Positions 6,512-14,935 of a stretch of DNA of 21,011 bases are shown piece after piece. Within the stretch, counting starts at the first letter, position 1. The number at the start of each line of letters is the position of its first letter. Source of the DNA: Dethiosulfatibacter sp. (GTDB lineage Bacteria > Bacillota_A > Clostridia > Tissierellales > Dethiosulfatibacteraceae). The notes under the pieces were generated by a model. That model saw nothing but the letters and a program-made list of their open reading frames with translations, was not told the DNA's origin and did not search any database. Made by a program: the position numbers and the translations under genes. The DNA is taken from assembly GCA_019084435.1 (NCBI GenBank), contig JAHRFV010000148.1, positions 1-21,011 on the forward strand, read 5' to 3'.

Positions 6512-8500
6512 ATGGAAATAAAAGAACTTTCAATCGACTTAGAAACTTACTCTGATATAGATATAAAAAAATCCGGGGTATATAAATACTCCGAATCAAA
6601 TAGTTTTGAAATACTATTATTTGCAGTATCCATAAACAATGGCCCTGTAATCATTTACGATTTAGCTTCTAATGAAAATTTACCTACAGAAATTATCGCG
6701 GCTATTGTAGATGACAATGTAATCAAATGGGCCTTTAACGCTTCTTTTGAACGTATCTGCTTATCCAATTGGATGAGAAAAAACTACCCTCAGTATTTTA
6801 GAAGTTATAGCATACCTGAGGATACTGTCAGTAATTATTTTAATCCTTTATCATGGCGATGTACACTTGTCTGGTCTGCGTATATGGGGTTACCCTTATC
6901 ACTTGAAGGTGTAGGTGCTGTACTTGGCTTGGAAGAACAGAAAATGAAAGATGGAAAAGATCTGATCCGTTACTTCTGTGTGCCATGTAAACCTACAAAG
7001 ACAAATGGCGGTCGTATACGAAATCTCGCATCAGATGCTTGCGATAAATGGGAAATGTTCAAGTCTTACAACAGGCGTGACGTTGAAGTAGAAATGGCAA
7101 TAAAACAGAAGCTTATCAAGTTTCCGGTTCCAGAATTTATCTGGGAAGAATATCATCTAGATCAAGAAATCAATGACAGAGGTATTGCTATTGATATGGA
7201 TGTTGTTACACATGCGATTACCTTTGATAAACGTTCCAAGAGTGAAATTGCAGAGCAAATGAAGCATATGACAAACCTCGATAATCCCAATTCCATCGTT
7301 CAAATGAAACAGTGGCTTTCTGATAATGGTATAGAAACTGATACTCTTGATAAAAAGGCTGTTGCAGAAATGATAAAAATAGTACCAGATACCTTAGCTG
7401 AAGTATTGTCCCTTCGTCAACAGCTTGCTAAAAGCAGCGTTAAAAAATATCAGGCAATGGAAAATGCTATTTGTTTAGATGGTCGAGCTCGTGGAATGTT
7501 TATGTTTTACGGCGCCAATCGTACAGGACGCTGGGCAGGACGTATCATCCAATTACAAAACCTACCACAAAATCATATGTCTGACTTAGAGCCGGCGAGG
7601 GAGCTGGTTCGCTGTGGCAATTATGATATGCTTGAAATTTTATATGATGATATTCCCGATACATTATCACAACTTATCCGTACAGCATTTATTCCAAAAC
7701 AAGGATATAAATTTGTTGTAAGTGACTTCTCTGCTATCGAAGCAAGAGTCCTTTCACATTTAGCAGGGGAAACATGGCGTACAGAAGTATTTCGTGAAGG
7801 AAAAGATATCTACTGTTCAAGTGCTAGTAAGATGTTTCATGTACCAGTCGAAAAACATGGAATTAACTCTCACCTCCGCCAAAAAGGTAAAATCGCAGAA
7901 TTAGCCCTTGGTTATGGTGGTAGTGTTGGTGCATTAAAGGCAATGGGGGCTCTTGAAATGGGCCTTACTGAATATGAACTTCAACCGCTGGTAGATGCGT
8001 GGCGTAGCTCTAATTCTAATATTGTACAATTTTGGTGGACAGTCGACTCGGCAGTTAAAACAGCTATTAAAACCAGAAGTTTTACCGAGACTCATGGTAT
8101 TAAATTTAAATATAAAAGTGGTATGCTATTTATCCGACTCCCTTCCGGAAGAAAGCTCTCCTACATTAAACCAAAGATAGGTGAGAATATGTTCGGAGGC
8201 GAATCTGTAACCTATGAAGGTGTAGGTCCCACTAAAAAATGGGAGCGCTTGGAGAGTTATGGACCGAAGTTTGTAGAGAACATTGTACAGGCAATTAGTC
8301 GTGACATTTTGATGAATTCAATCCGCAACCTCTCCCACTGTTTTATTGTAGGTCATGTACATGATGAACTAATCATAGAATGCAGCCAAAGCTTGAACCT
8401 CAAAGTTATCTGTGAACAAATGGGTAAAAGCCCTTCCTGGATTCCAGATATTTTACTTCGTGCTGATGGATACGAAACTGAATTTTATAAAAAAGACTAA
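6512..8500 (+). CDS. Family A DNA polymerase, phage type
   Basis: A 662-residue DNA polymerase from the ATG at 6512, which has the ribosome site AAAGGAGG at 6497-6504. An earlier in-frame start at 6467 has none. The N-terminal domain carries a 3'-5' proofreading exonuclease motif, DLETYSD at residues 9-15, with further exonuclease-like features (NASFER). The polymerase domain has motif A SDFSAIEAR (catalytic D405), motif B RQKGKIAELALGYGG, and motif C HVHDELIIE (catalytic D618). It is shorter than host PolI because the 5' nuclease domain is absent, as is usual for phage enzymes. It would copy the element's DNA together with the primase-helicase. It is the last gene of the plus-strand operon. 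Confidence 0.95.
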   Translation: MEIKELSIDLETYSDIDIKKSGVYKYSESNSFEILLFAVSINNGPVIIYDLASNENLPTEIIAAIVDDNVIKWAFNASFERICLSNWMRKNYPQYFRSYSIPEDTVSNYFNPLSWRCTLVWSAYMGLPLSLEGVGAVLGLEEQKMKDGKDLIRYFCVPCKPTKTNGGRIRNLASDACDKWEMFKSYNRRDVEVEMAIKQKLIKFPVPEFIWEEYHLDQEINDRGIAIDMDVVTHAITFDKRSKSEIAEQMKHMTNLDNPNSIVQMKQWLSDNGIETDTLDKKAVAEMIKIVPDTLAEVLSLRQQLAKSSVKKYQAMENAICLDGRARGMFMFYGANRTGRWAGRIIQLQNLPQNHMSDLEPARELVRCGNYDMLEILYDDIPDTLSQLIRTAFIPKQGYKFVVSDFSAIEARVLSHLAGETWRTEVFREGKDIYCSSASKMFHVPVEKHGINSHLRQKGKIAELALGYGGSVGALKAMGALEMGLTEYELQPLVDAWRSSNSNIVQFWWTVDSAVKTAIKTRSFTETHGIKFKYKSGMLFIRLPSGRKLSYIKPKIGENMFGGESVTYEGVGPTKKWERLESYGPKFVENIVQAISRDILMNSIRNLSHCFIVGHVHDELIIECSQSLNLKVICEQMGKSPSWIPDILLRADGYETEFYKKD

Positions 8501-8504
8501 GAAA

Positions 8505-8547
8505 AAAGACAACAACATCGATTTAATGAACCGATGCTGTTGTCTTT
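8505..8547. terminator. Hairpin terminator between convergent genes
   Basis: AAAGACAACAACATCG at 8505-8520 is almost fully complementary to CGATGCTGTTGTCTTT at 8532-8547, with one internal mismatch. It separates the plus-strand polymerase operon from the minus-strand gene ending at 8552 and can serve both. The T-tract is short on the plus side; on the minus side the run of A at 8502-8507 gives a T-tract. Confidence 0.8.
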
Positions 8548-8551
8548 GCTG

Positions 8552-9118
8552 TTATTTATAGAAGAGTTCCATTACTAAAGTCTGCGCTCTTTTGATATCC
8601 TCATATCCTTGGGATTTACCCAAATTAAGCTCTGTCAGAATTTCTCCTTTTTCATAGTTCTCTGCGATAAGTTCAAGAATACTACCATACTTAGAATTCT
8701 TCTGAGCCACTTCTGCAATAAGATCCTTAATCACCATACCTAAAAAGATGGTATCTTCAAGTGATGCAGTTCCTGTAGGATCCTTTCCTTTGCCATCTTC
8801 ATCTGCCATATCATCGAGCATCTTATCCAAAGAAAGGTCATCGGGCTGTTCTGCATACTGATTTAAAAACTCATGTACCTGACGATTGAAGATTTTCATG
8901 GCATCATCCTTTCCTGTCTCTGCAACAGGTGTAAATGCTACAAGAACTTTCTTACCATAGAATTTCCACGTCTCTAGATTGTCCCTATTCATGTTAAAAT
9001 GCTTCACCATTTCCCAATCAACTACGAATGGTACAAGAACCTCTCCTCGGTTACAAGAAATGTCGTTGTAAGGTCTGCGGTTACTAAAGTCTTTGTAATG
9101 ATTGTCTTTGATTTTCAT
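8552..9118 (-). CDS. Sigma-region-4-like DNA-binding protein of mobile elements
   Basis: A 188-residue protein from the ATG at 9118, preceded by a strong ribosome site GGAGG with 7 bases spacing. The N-terminal domain (RRPYNDISCNRGEVLVPF, then WEMVKHFNMNRDNLETWKFY) matches what I recall of a family in Bacillota conjugative elements annotated as sigma-70-like. An acidic linker (about residues 100-120) follows. The last 65 residues form a probable helix-turn-helix resembling sigma region 4 (ILELIAENYEKGEILTEL, then LGKSQGYEDIKRAQ). No region 2 is seen, so it is unlikely to act as a complete sigma factor; an activator or partial sigma is more likely. It is transcribed alone and ends at the shared hairpin terminator. 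Confidence 0.65.
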   Translation of the reverse strand: MKIKDNHYKDFSNRRPYNDISCNRGEVLVPFVVDWEMVKHFNMNRDNLETWKFYGKKVLVAFTPVAETGKDDAMKIFNRQVHEFLNQYAEQPDDLSLDKMLDDMADEDGKGKDPTGTASLEDTIFLGMVIKDLIAEVAQKNSKYGSILELIAENYEKGEILTELNLGKSQGYEDIKRAQTLVMELFYK

Positions 9119-9214
9119 ACGATTTCCTCCATTGATTTTTTTGCGGAGGAAACCGCATGATAGTGCCAGTAATAAAATAAGCGCACAAAACCACATCAAT
9201 TGAATTTCCTCCAT
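9119..9214 (-). other. In-frame hydrophobic leader upstream of the sigma-like gene
   Basis: The reading frame of the sigma-like gene stays open upstream to an ATG at 9214. The extra 32 residues include a membrane-like segment (MWFCALILLLALSCGFL) and a basic end. The sequence AAATCAATGGAGGAAAT, a complete ribosome site, occurs twice: at 9122-9138, serving the start at 9118, and at 9204-9220, placed to serve a start at 9196 (ATG) or the TTG just before it. So a membrane-anchored longer form, or a separate leader read into the main gene, is possible. Whether it is made is not known. Confidence 0.4.
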
Positions 9215-9220
9215 TGATTT
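9122..9220 (-). repeat. Duplicated 17-bp ribosome-binding region
   Basis: ATTTCCTCCATTGATTT is identical at 9122-9138 and 9204-9220, 82 bases apart. On the minus strand each copy holds GGAGG, so a translation start region appears to have been copied. Confidence 0.75.
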
Positions 9221-9264
9221 GTGGTCAGTGCGCCTTAATTTACTGACTTATTATTTAGTTGTCC

Positions 9265-9314
9265 ATCAAAGTTACGTTAAGGCGGATGTTCATGAGGCAT
9301 CCCGTTTCTTTGAT
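9265..9314 (-). other. Possible structured 5' leader of the sigma-like gene
   Basis: An outer stem ATCAAAG (9265-9271) pairs with CTTTGAT (9308-9314) and encloses an inner hairpin GGATG (9284-9288) with CATCC (9298-9302). It lies in the 381-base stretch between the start at 9118 and the gene ending at 9500. Apart from this, the leader ORF and the terminator at 9455, I see no further gene in the stretch. Confidence 0.3.
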
Positions 9315-9454
9315 GTAAACATTTTAATGTCTTGTTCAGGACAATAAAGGTTTGAACTTTCTAAAACAATTATCACATTTTTTGAAATATCATGTTCAAC
9401 TCATTAAGTTGGTCATGGACCTCTGTATTTACAATCATTTGTTAATTTTGAGCA

Positions 9455-9479
9455 TAAAAAAAGACCCCTTTCGGGGTCT
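9455..9479 (-). terminator. Strong terminator of the restriction operon
   Basis: On the minus strand, AGACCCC, loop GAAA, GGGGTCT, then a run of about seven T. It lies about 20 bases past the stop codon at 9500 of the last operon gene. A stable GAAA tetraloop and T-tract make this a textbook intrinsic terminator. Confidence 0.9.
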
Positions 9480-9499
9480 AAAACCAACTCATTGAGTTA

Positions 9500-11080
9500 C
9501 TAAGAATTAAGCCTTGATTTTGTTTCTAGTTTAGGTATATTTCCTGATTCAAGCATATCATTAAACTCCACAAGAGAAATACCAGGAAACAGTTCAAGAA
9601 TGTGAATATATGTCATATCAGGGTCTGCATAGTAATTTAATTTATTATCAGACTTATTAAATATCTTTTCCACGATACGTAAAGTCAACTGTAATCCTAT
9701 ACAAATAGCCATTAAAGTGTTTGTCTTCATATTATTGCAGTTATTATTTTTTATTTTCCCATGATAATTTTTATGTAACTCAGTTTTATCATTAAACTGC
9801 TCTGGGTAATTCCATTTTCTTTTCTCCATCAAGAACCATAAACAATTACATAAACTTGTTGTTGGATCTCCTAACATTCGCATCAATGTAATCTCTTCTT
9901 GTATATCATATTCATCTAAAACTCGAACATTTGAGTGCCGCAACTCATTGGTTACTACCTTTAGCTCACTTTGATCTTTAGGATGAAATGTAACTGCCTT
10001 TTGTGCAACCCCATTTACTCTTTCCAAGTATGAAAAATTAGAAAAGTCGCTTCTATAATGTTCGTAATCAACTATATTGTGTTCAAAAATGTTTATAACG
10101 CATTTAGATAAATTTCTTTTTGCTTTAGCAGTTAATCGAGGTTTACCATCTTTCAATGTTACAAACTCATTTTGTGCAAGAACAAAGTAACCTTCAGCAA
10201 AAATAAAATTACCAAAGTTTATCCAACTACTAAAGGCCTTATTTGAATGTACTAACTTGTATGCTTCCAAAGCATCTAATTTAGTGTAATTCTTATTACC
10301 AGAGATTTGCTCATACACATTAGTATAATCTTCAAACGAAGATATAACATCCTTGAGACCTACCTCCAGCAATCTATATTTAACTGACTCTCTTGACACT
10401 ATAAAAAAAGAGCTTAACTCTTCAATTAATGAATCGCAGGATACGCATATCGAGTTATGACATCCAATAATTTCCATAGCCTTATTTTTAAAACTATTCC
10501 TTGGCATTAATACCCTAGGCGCTAATCTATGAGCCTGCCACTCTAGCCATCTGACTTCATTTTCTTTTGTATTTTTCCCCTCTGGTGGATTATAAAGAGT
10601 CTCAGATTGACGGCACATAATTGGGGTTAATTTTTCAGCCGCGTCTTTATTTTTTATTTTTAGTATTTCAAAATAAGTTTTATCTTTTTCCCAGTGAAGC
10701 GCTTCGTGAATTAATGTATTTCTTTTTGAGCCCTCACCATAAGTATTGATAGACGCAGGATCTATTAATATAGTTCCTGGGCTAAAAGTTAAAGCAATAA
10801 AACTCTTTGTTTCATAATCATAGATTTCTACATTCCCATTGAGCAACAAGCAACAACCAAACACATCTAAATTAGGAGAAAGTGAAACTTCTTTAACATT
10901 AAGTCCCATATCTTGAAGAATTGATTCCACAGGGAGAGGCATGGCGTTAACCAGTGCCTCTTTACAATATTTTGTTAGAAACTTAGTTGCATAATCGTCA
11001 AGTCGATTCTTACCAAGAATCAATGCCCCCGATTTTTTATTGATATCAAATATATCACTTGACGTTATTTTCCTCATCAT
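9500..11080 (-). CDS. ImmA/IrrE-type zinc peptidase with a long unknown C-terminal half
   Basis: A 526-residue protein. The N-terminal half is an ImmA/IrrE-like metallopeptidase: HEALH at residues 125-129 supplies two zinc ligands and the catalytic glutamate, and EWQAHRLAPRVLMPR at 180-194 matches the family's third-ligand helix followed by LMP. Residues from about 250 to 526 contain no motif I recognise. Most ImmA-type proteins are less than half this length, so the C-terminal half is probably a sensing or partner domain. Family members often cleave repressors or antitoxins in response to stress. Its start overlaps the upstream peptidase gene by 26 bases, and it is the last gene of the restriction operon. 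Its role there is unknown; cleavage of the antitoxin-like protein or of a restriction subunit is a testable idea. Confidence 0.8.
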   Translation of the reverse strand: MMRKITSSDIFDINKKSGALILGKNRLDDYATKFLTKYCKEALVNAMPLPVESILQDMGLNVKEVSLSPNLDVFGCCLLLNGNVEIYDYETKSFIALTFSPGTILIDPASINTYGEGSKRNTLIHEALHWEKDKTYFEILKIKNKDAAEKLTPIMCRQSETLYNPPEGKNTKENEVRWLEWQAHRLAPRVLMPRNSFKNKAMEIIGCHNSICVSCDSLIEELSSFFIVSRESVKYRLLEVGLKDVISSFEDYTNVYEQISGNKNYTKLDALEAYKLVHSNKAFSSWINFGNFIFAEGYFVLAQNEFVTLKDGKPRLTAKAKRNLSKCVINIFEHNIVDYEHYRSDFSNFSYLERVNGVAQKAVTFHPKDQSELKVVTNELRHSNVRVLDEYDIQEEITLMRMLGDPTTSLCNCLWFLMEKRKWNYPEQFNDKTELHKNYHGKIKNNNCNNMKTNTLMAICIGLQLTLRIVEKIFNKSDNKLNYYADPDMTYIHILELFPGISLVEFNDMLESGNIPKLETKSRLNS

Positions 11081-11804
11081 CTATGTGCTCTCCCTTTTCC
11101 AAATAATCTAAAGGCATCTCAGATAATTGCTTTCTTGCATCTTTCCAGTTAGGGCAAAATTCTTCAACAAGTGCATAAAATCTATGAGTATGGTTCTTTT
11201 CTATCAAATGGATTAATTCGTGAATTACTAAATACTCAAGGCACTCAACAGGCTTTTTAGCAAGCTGCAGATTAATCCAAATTCTTTTCTTATCAATATT
11301 GCAAGTACCCCACTTAGTCTTCATGTTCTTAATTTTGTATTCATCGGCATGAAGATTGGTCTTTGCCTCACAGGTTAAAACAACTCCATCCAAAACTCGT
11401 TTAAGTTCTTGCCTATACCATTCGTTAAAAGCCCGCTCTCTAGATTCTTTAGTTGATCCCCTAGGAGCAGTTAAAATAATCTTGTTTGGTGCTTTAATAA
11501 TTTCATATTTGTTTCCTTCATAAACAACCTGCAATCGATAAGGCTTTCCCCATAAATAATGTGACTCACCAGATACATATTCACGTTCAGTTTGACGTGT
11601 CTGCGAAAGCATCCTATCTCTTATTTTTGTAATCTCTGGCATTTTCTTTAAAATAAAGAGTCTTATCTCTTTGTCAGGATAATCATTAGGGGCACTGACT
11701 GTTACCTTTCCTTCTGGAGGATTAACTCTAACATAAAGGTTTTTCAGATTTTTCTTTTTGATAATTTCTATAGGCATACCACCAAATATTTCTTCGTTAC
11801 TCAT
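11055..11804 (-). CDS. YgjP/WLM-type (DUF45, M48-like) zinc metallopeptidase
   Basis: A 249-residue protein. The C-terminal third has the family signature: WGTC at residues 165-168, then HELIH at 195-199 followed by a histidine at 205 in KNHTHRF, giving the usual zinc-binding HExxH plus third histidine. The N-terminal region (YVRVNPPEGKVTVSAPNDY) is also typical of the family. The substrate is unknown. Genes of this family are frequently found beside type I restriction genes, which agrees with this location. Its start overlaps the end of hsdR by 8 bases and its end overlaps the next peptidase gene by 26, so all three should be translated together. Confidence 0.9.
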   Translation of the reverse strand: MSNEEIFGGMPIEIIKKKNLKNLYVRVNPPEGKVTVSAPNDYPDKEIRLFILKKMPEITKIRDRMLSQTRQTEREYVSGESHYLWGKPYRLQVVYEGNKYEIIKAPNKIILTAPRGSTKESRERAFNEWYRQELKRVLDGVVLTCEAKTNLHADEYKIKNMKTKWGTCNIDKKRIWINLQLAKKPVECLEYLVIHELIHLIEKNHTHRFYALVEEFCPNWKDARKQLSEMPLDYLEKGEHIDDEENNVK

Positions 11805-14800
11805 CGTATTCTACCTGTCTTTCAGCTATCTCGAAGACTGCATTGGTCATTTTAGTTGCCTCGTCTTCGTTATAACCATTTACCAATAAATATTGATATA
11901 TGGCAAGTCTTATATTTTGCTGTTTCTGGAAATTCCTCTTCCAATCAGGCCGTATTGCATGGCGGATGGCGCTGTCGATGTTTACAGTTAGTTTCTCATC
12001 TCTTTCAAAATGATCGTAAAATGCTCTTCTGGCTGCACTATTTTTAACTTCCTCAGGATAATAGGAGTTTTCTTCTGGATGTAAAATAGCTTGTGCCAGT
12101 TCCACAACTTGACGCAAGTATTCTTCATAACTCATAGCCTCAATTTTTCGTTGTTCAATGATCTTTTGTAGCATTTCTGATAGTTTTCCGTAATATACAC
12201 CATTTGAAGACATCTTCTTGACGATTTCATGTTGAAGGTTGTTTTCAATAGTCTCAGCCTTAGCATGATCATTTCCAGGCAGTTCTTTCACTAGTGCCTC
12301 TATTGGAGTTGTAGTAGTGCTATCTAATAGTAATTCAACGAGTGACATATTCCCAAGTTCACTAATAACCTTAGAATCATCAGCACGGATGTAAGTGTCA
12401 AGAATATAACGCATATCAACCTCATAAGGCTTTAAATCGATATAATCACAACTGGCAAGTTTAATCATTTCTTTTATTTTGTTATAGCCAGAAATATCAT
12501 TCCTAATCTGGTTTACTTGTTTCTCTGAATAACCATAGTTACTTACAAGTTTATCGCAACAATTTGCAAAGGAACGAGTCAAAGATGCCGTAAGAATATA
12601 CAAAATATCCCTAAGTCCTATGCTTTCATCATCCTCACTATTATCACCACAGAAATAATCAATATAATCAGTATCTTCTTTTGGTGCATTTACATTTTCA
12701 AGCAAGTCCTCAAGTGATGCAATAGAACCAACCATTTCCGATTTTGCTTCATCATATCGATTTTTGATAAGCCCCTCAACATCTTCTTTATCATAGTTAT
12801 CAAACGCCTCTGTTGTATAATCAGAAACTGCCAGCTGAACATTGCGGAATAAGTCCATATAATCTACGATATAACCATAGTCTTTATCCTCACCATCTGG
12901 TCTATTTACCCGACATATTGCTTGGAATAAATCATGATCTCGCATTGATTTGTCAATATATAAATATGTTGCACTTGGAGCATCAAAACCTGTCAATAGT
13001 TTTTCCACCACAATAAGAAGTTTCATCTTTGCTGGTTCTTTTTTGAATTGCTCCTTAGCTTCTTTTTCAAACTCCGTTAGCTTCTTGCCACCAAGCATTC
13101 GCTCATATATAGACTTCTTGTATTCTTCTTCACCTTCCTGATGTAAGTCGCTCGTAGCAGTTCTAACGCTTGCAGTGGAAGGCTCATAGGAAGTAACGAT
13201 TGCACATTTTGTAAACCCTATGCTCATAAAAATATCCCAATACCTACAAGCTTCGTAAATACTGTTTGCAACTAGCATAGCTGTACCACGGTTGTTTTTA
13301 AGACGTGGTTTTAAGTTCATGTCAAAGATAATATCTCCCGCAATTTTATCAAGTCTTTGTCTTGAGCTATACAACTTATTGATAGAACTCCAGCTTTGTT
13401 TTAGTTTCACCTTCGCTCTATCTGTTAAACCTGCAGTCTTAATATCGAACCAAAGATCAACTTTTTCTTTATTGCTTAAATCCTGATCAACATCTCTTGC
13501 CTCATAGCGTAAGTCAAGAACAACACCATCCTGAACACCCTCATCAAATTTATAAGTGTGAATATATGGTCCAAAGATCTCAAGGCTTGTCGATTTATCG
13601 GTCTTAAATAATGGTGTTCCTGTAAAACCAATAAGTAGTGCATCAGGCATCAATACCTTAACCGCTTCGTGTAATTTTCCTGAGTTAGTACGATGGCACT
13701 CATCAATAAAGGCGATGATATTTCCTTTTGCTTTAAAGTCAGCAGGTAAGTCTTTCAACAATTCTTTACGGTACAGATCCACATCAGATTGTTCGCCTGC
13801 ATTATGGCCATACTTATGAATCAAGGAGCATATGATAGAATCATCGTTTTTATTTAGGATTTCTCTTAAATTAGAACAACTCTTTGCTCTTTTAACTTTT
13901 TCGTTAACATCAATAAAAAGGCTTTCTATTTGGTCATCAAGCTCGTCACGGTCTGTAATTATTACGACACGGCTATCTGCCATATTTTCAATAATCCATT
14001 TAGCAAACCAAACCATAATCAATGATTTGCCGGAACCTTGAGTATTCCATATAATACCGCCTTCACTTGCTTGAATTCTTTTTCTTGCTGCAATATTTGC
14101 GAAGTATTGGTTGTGCCTTGCAACCTTCTTCAAACCTGCATCAAATATAATGAAATCATGGATAAACGACAAAAACCTCTCTTTTTGACAAAGAGAAACA
14201 ACACCATCTCTTAACTTATTTCTCTCTTTTGATTGAATATCCTTTACTGTTGCAGAAAGGGCATCAGTAGCTTTAATATCTTCTTTCCATTTTAAATAAT
14301 ACTTCTCGGGAGTTTCGATTGTTCCATATTTCAGACCCTCAGCCTCGTTACCAGCAAAAATTAATTGGACTGTGCTAAAGAAATTTTGAATGTATTCTTT
14401 TTTTTGGTTTGTAAGATTTTGACGAATACCCTCCCCAATACTAACGCATGAACGCTTTAACTCAAACACACCAAAAGCAATGCCATTTATATGCAGCACT
14501 ATATCAGGACGTTTTCTTTCTGTATGATTAAAGCATAGCACGCTTACTTCTTCAGCAACGTAAAAATCATTATTCTCTGCATCTTGCCAATCTATATAAT
14601 GCACAGTTTGGCGATTTCTATTTTCATCTTTTACGCCTTGTTTGCCATAACGTAAAAGAGAATAAACCTCTTTATTGTTTTGATAAAGGCTACCAACCTG
14701 GTTATTCGCCTTTGAAACAAGCTCAGTTACTGCATTTGAAATTTGATCTTTAGTATAACCACGTTTTTCTAGATTCTTCCTAAGCAAATCCTCTTTAACT

Positions 14801-14922
14801 GGTACGTTGTCTTGTTCTTCAAGGTTTCCGAGATATTTGTAGCCTAAGCCACCATCATTCTCTTCATCTATTAACCAGTGGAGGACCTTATTTTGTAATT
14901 TTCTTTCTAAATCAACAGACAT
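11797..14922 (-). CDS. hsdR: Type I restriction enzyme, R (translocase-nuclease) subunit
   Basis: A 1041-residue motor and nuclease subunit that loops DNA past the complex and cuts it remote from an unmethylated site. The ATG at 14922 is chosen because GGAGG lies 8 bases upstream; a longer frame to 14955 would overlap hsdS. The nuclease core is visible as RPDIVLHINGIAFGVFELK (D140, E154, K156). The helicase part has Walker A TQGSGKS at 294-300, the DEAD-box-like DECH at 407-410, GFTGTP, and a late motif EKLLTGFDAP. A C-terminal helical region presumably contacts the methylase. The length is usual. It lies 13 bases downstream of hsdS, and all expected catalytic residues are present, so the enzyme looks intact. 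Confidence 0.95.
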   Translation of the reverse strand: MSVDLERKLQNKVLHWLIDEENDGGLGYKYLGNLEEQDNVPVKEDLLRKNLEKRGYTKDQISNAVTELVSKANNQVGSLYQNNKEVYSLLRYGKQGVKDENRNRQTVHYIDWQDAENNDFYVAEEVSVLCFNHTERKRPDIVLHINGIAFGVFELKRSCVSIGEGIRQNLTNQKKEYIQNFFSTVQLIFAGNEAEGLKYGTIETPEKYYLKWKEDIKATDALSATVKDIQSKERNKLRDGVVSLCQKERFLSFIHDFIIFDAGLKKVARHNQYFANIAARKRIQASEGGIIWNTQGSGKSLIMVWFAKWIIENMADSRVVIITDRDELDDQIESLFIDVNEKVKRAKSCSNLREILNKNDDSIICSLIHKYGHNAGEQSDVDLYRKELLKDLPADFKAKGNIIAFIDECHRTNSGKLHEAVKVLMPDALLIGFTGTPLFKTDKSTSLEIFGPYIHTYKFDEGVQDGVVLDLRYEARDVDQDLSNKEKVDLWFDIKTAGLTDRAKVKLKQSWSSINKLYSSRQRLDKIAGDIIFDMNLKPRLKNNRGTAMLVANSIYEACRYWDIFMSIGFTKCAIVTSYEPSTASVRTATSDLHQEGEEEYKKSIYERMLGGKKLTEFEKEAKEQFKKEPAKMKLLIVVEKLLTGFDAPSATYLYIDKSMRDHDLFQAICRVNRPDGEDKDYGYIVDYMDLFRNVQLAVSDYTTEAFDNYDKEDVEGLIKNRYDEAKSEMVGSIASLEDLLENVNAPKEDTDYIDYFCGDNSEDDESIGLRDILYILTASLTRSFANCCDKLVSNYGYSEKQVNQIRNDISGYNKIKEMIKLASCDYIDLKPYEVDMRYILDTYIRADDSKVISELGNMSLVELLLDSTTTTPIEALVKELPGNDHAKAETIENNLQHEIVKKMSSNGVYYGKLSEMLQKIIEQRKIEAMSYEEYLRQVVELAQAILHPEENSYYPEEVKNSAARRAFYDHFERDEKLTVNIDSAIRHAIRPDWKRNFQKQQNIRLAIYQYLLVNGYNEDEATKMTNAVFEIAERQVEYDE

Positions 14923-14935
14923 AGACTCAACCTCC

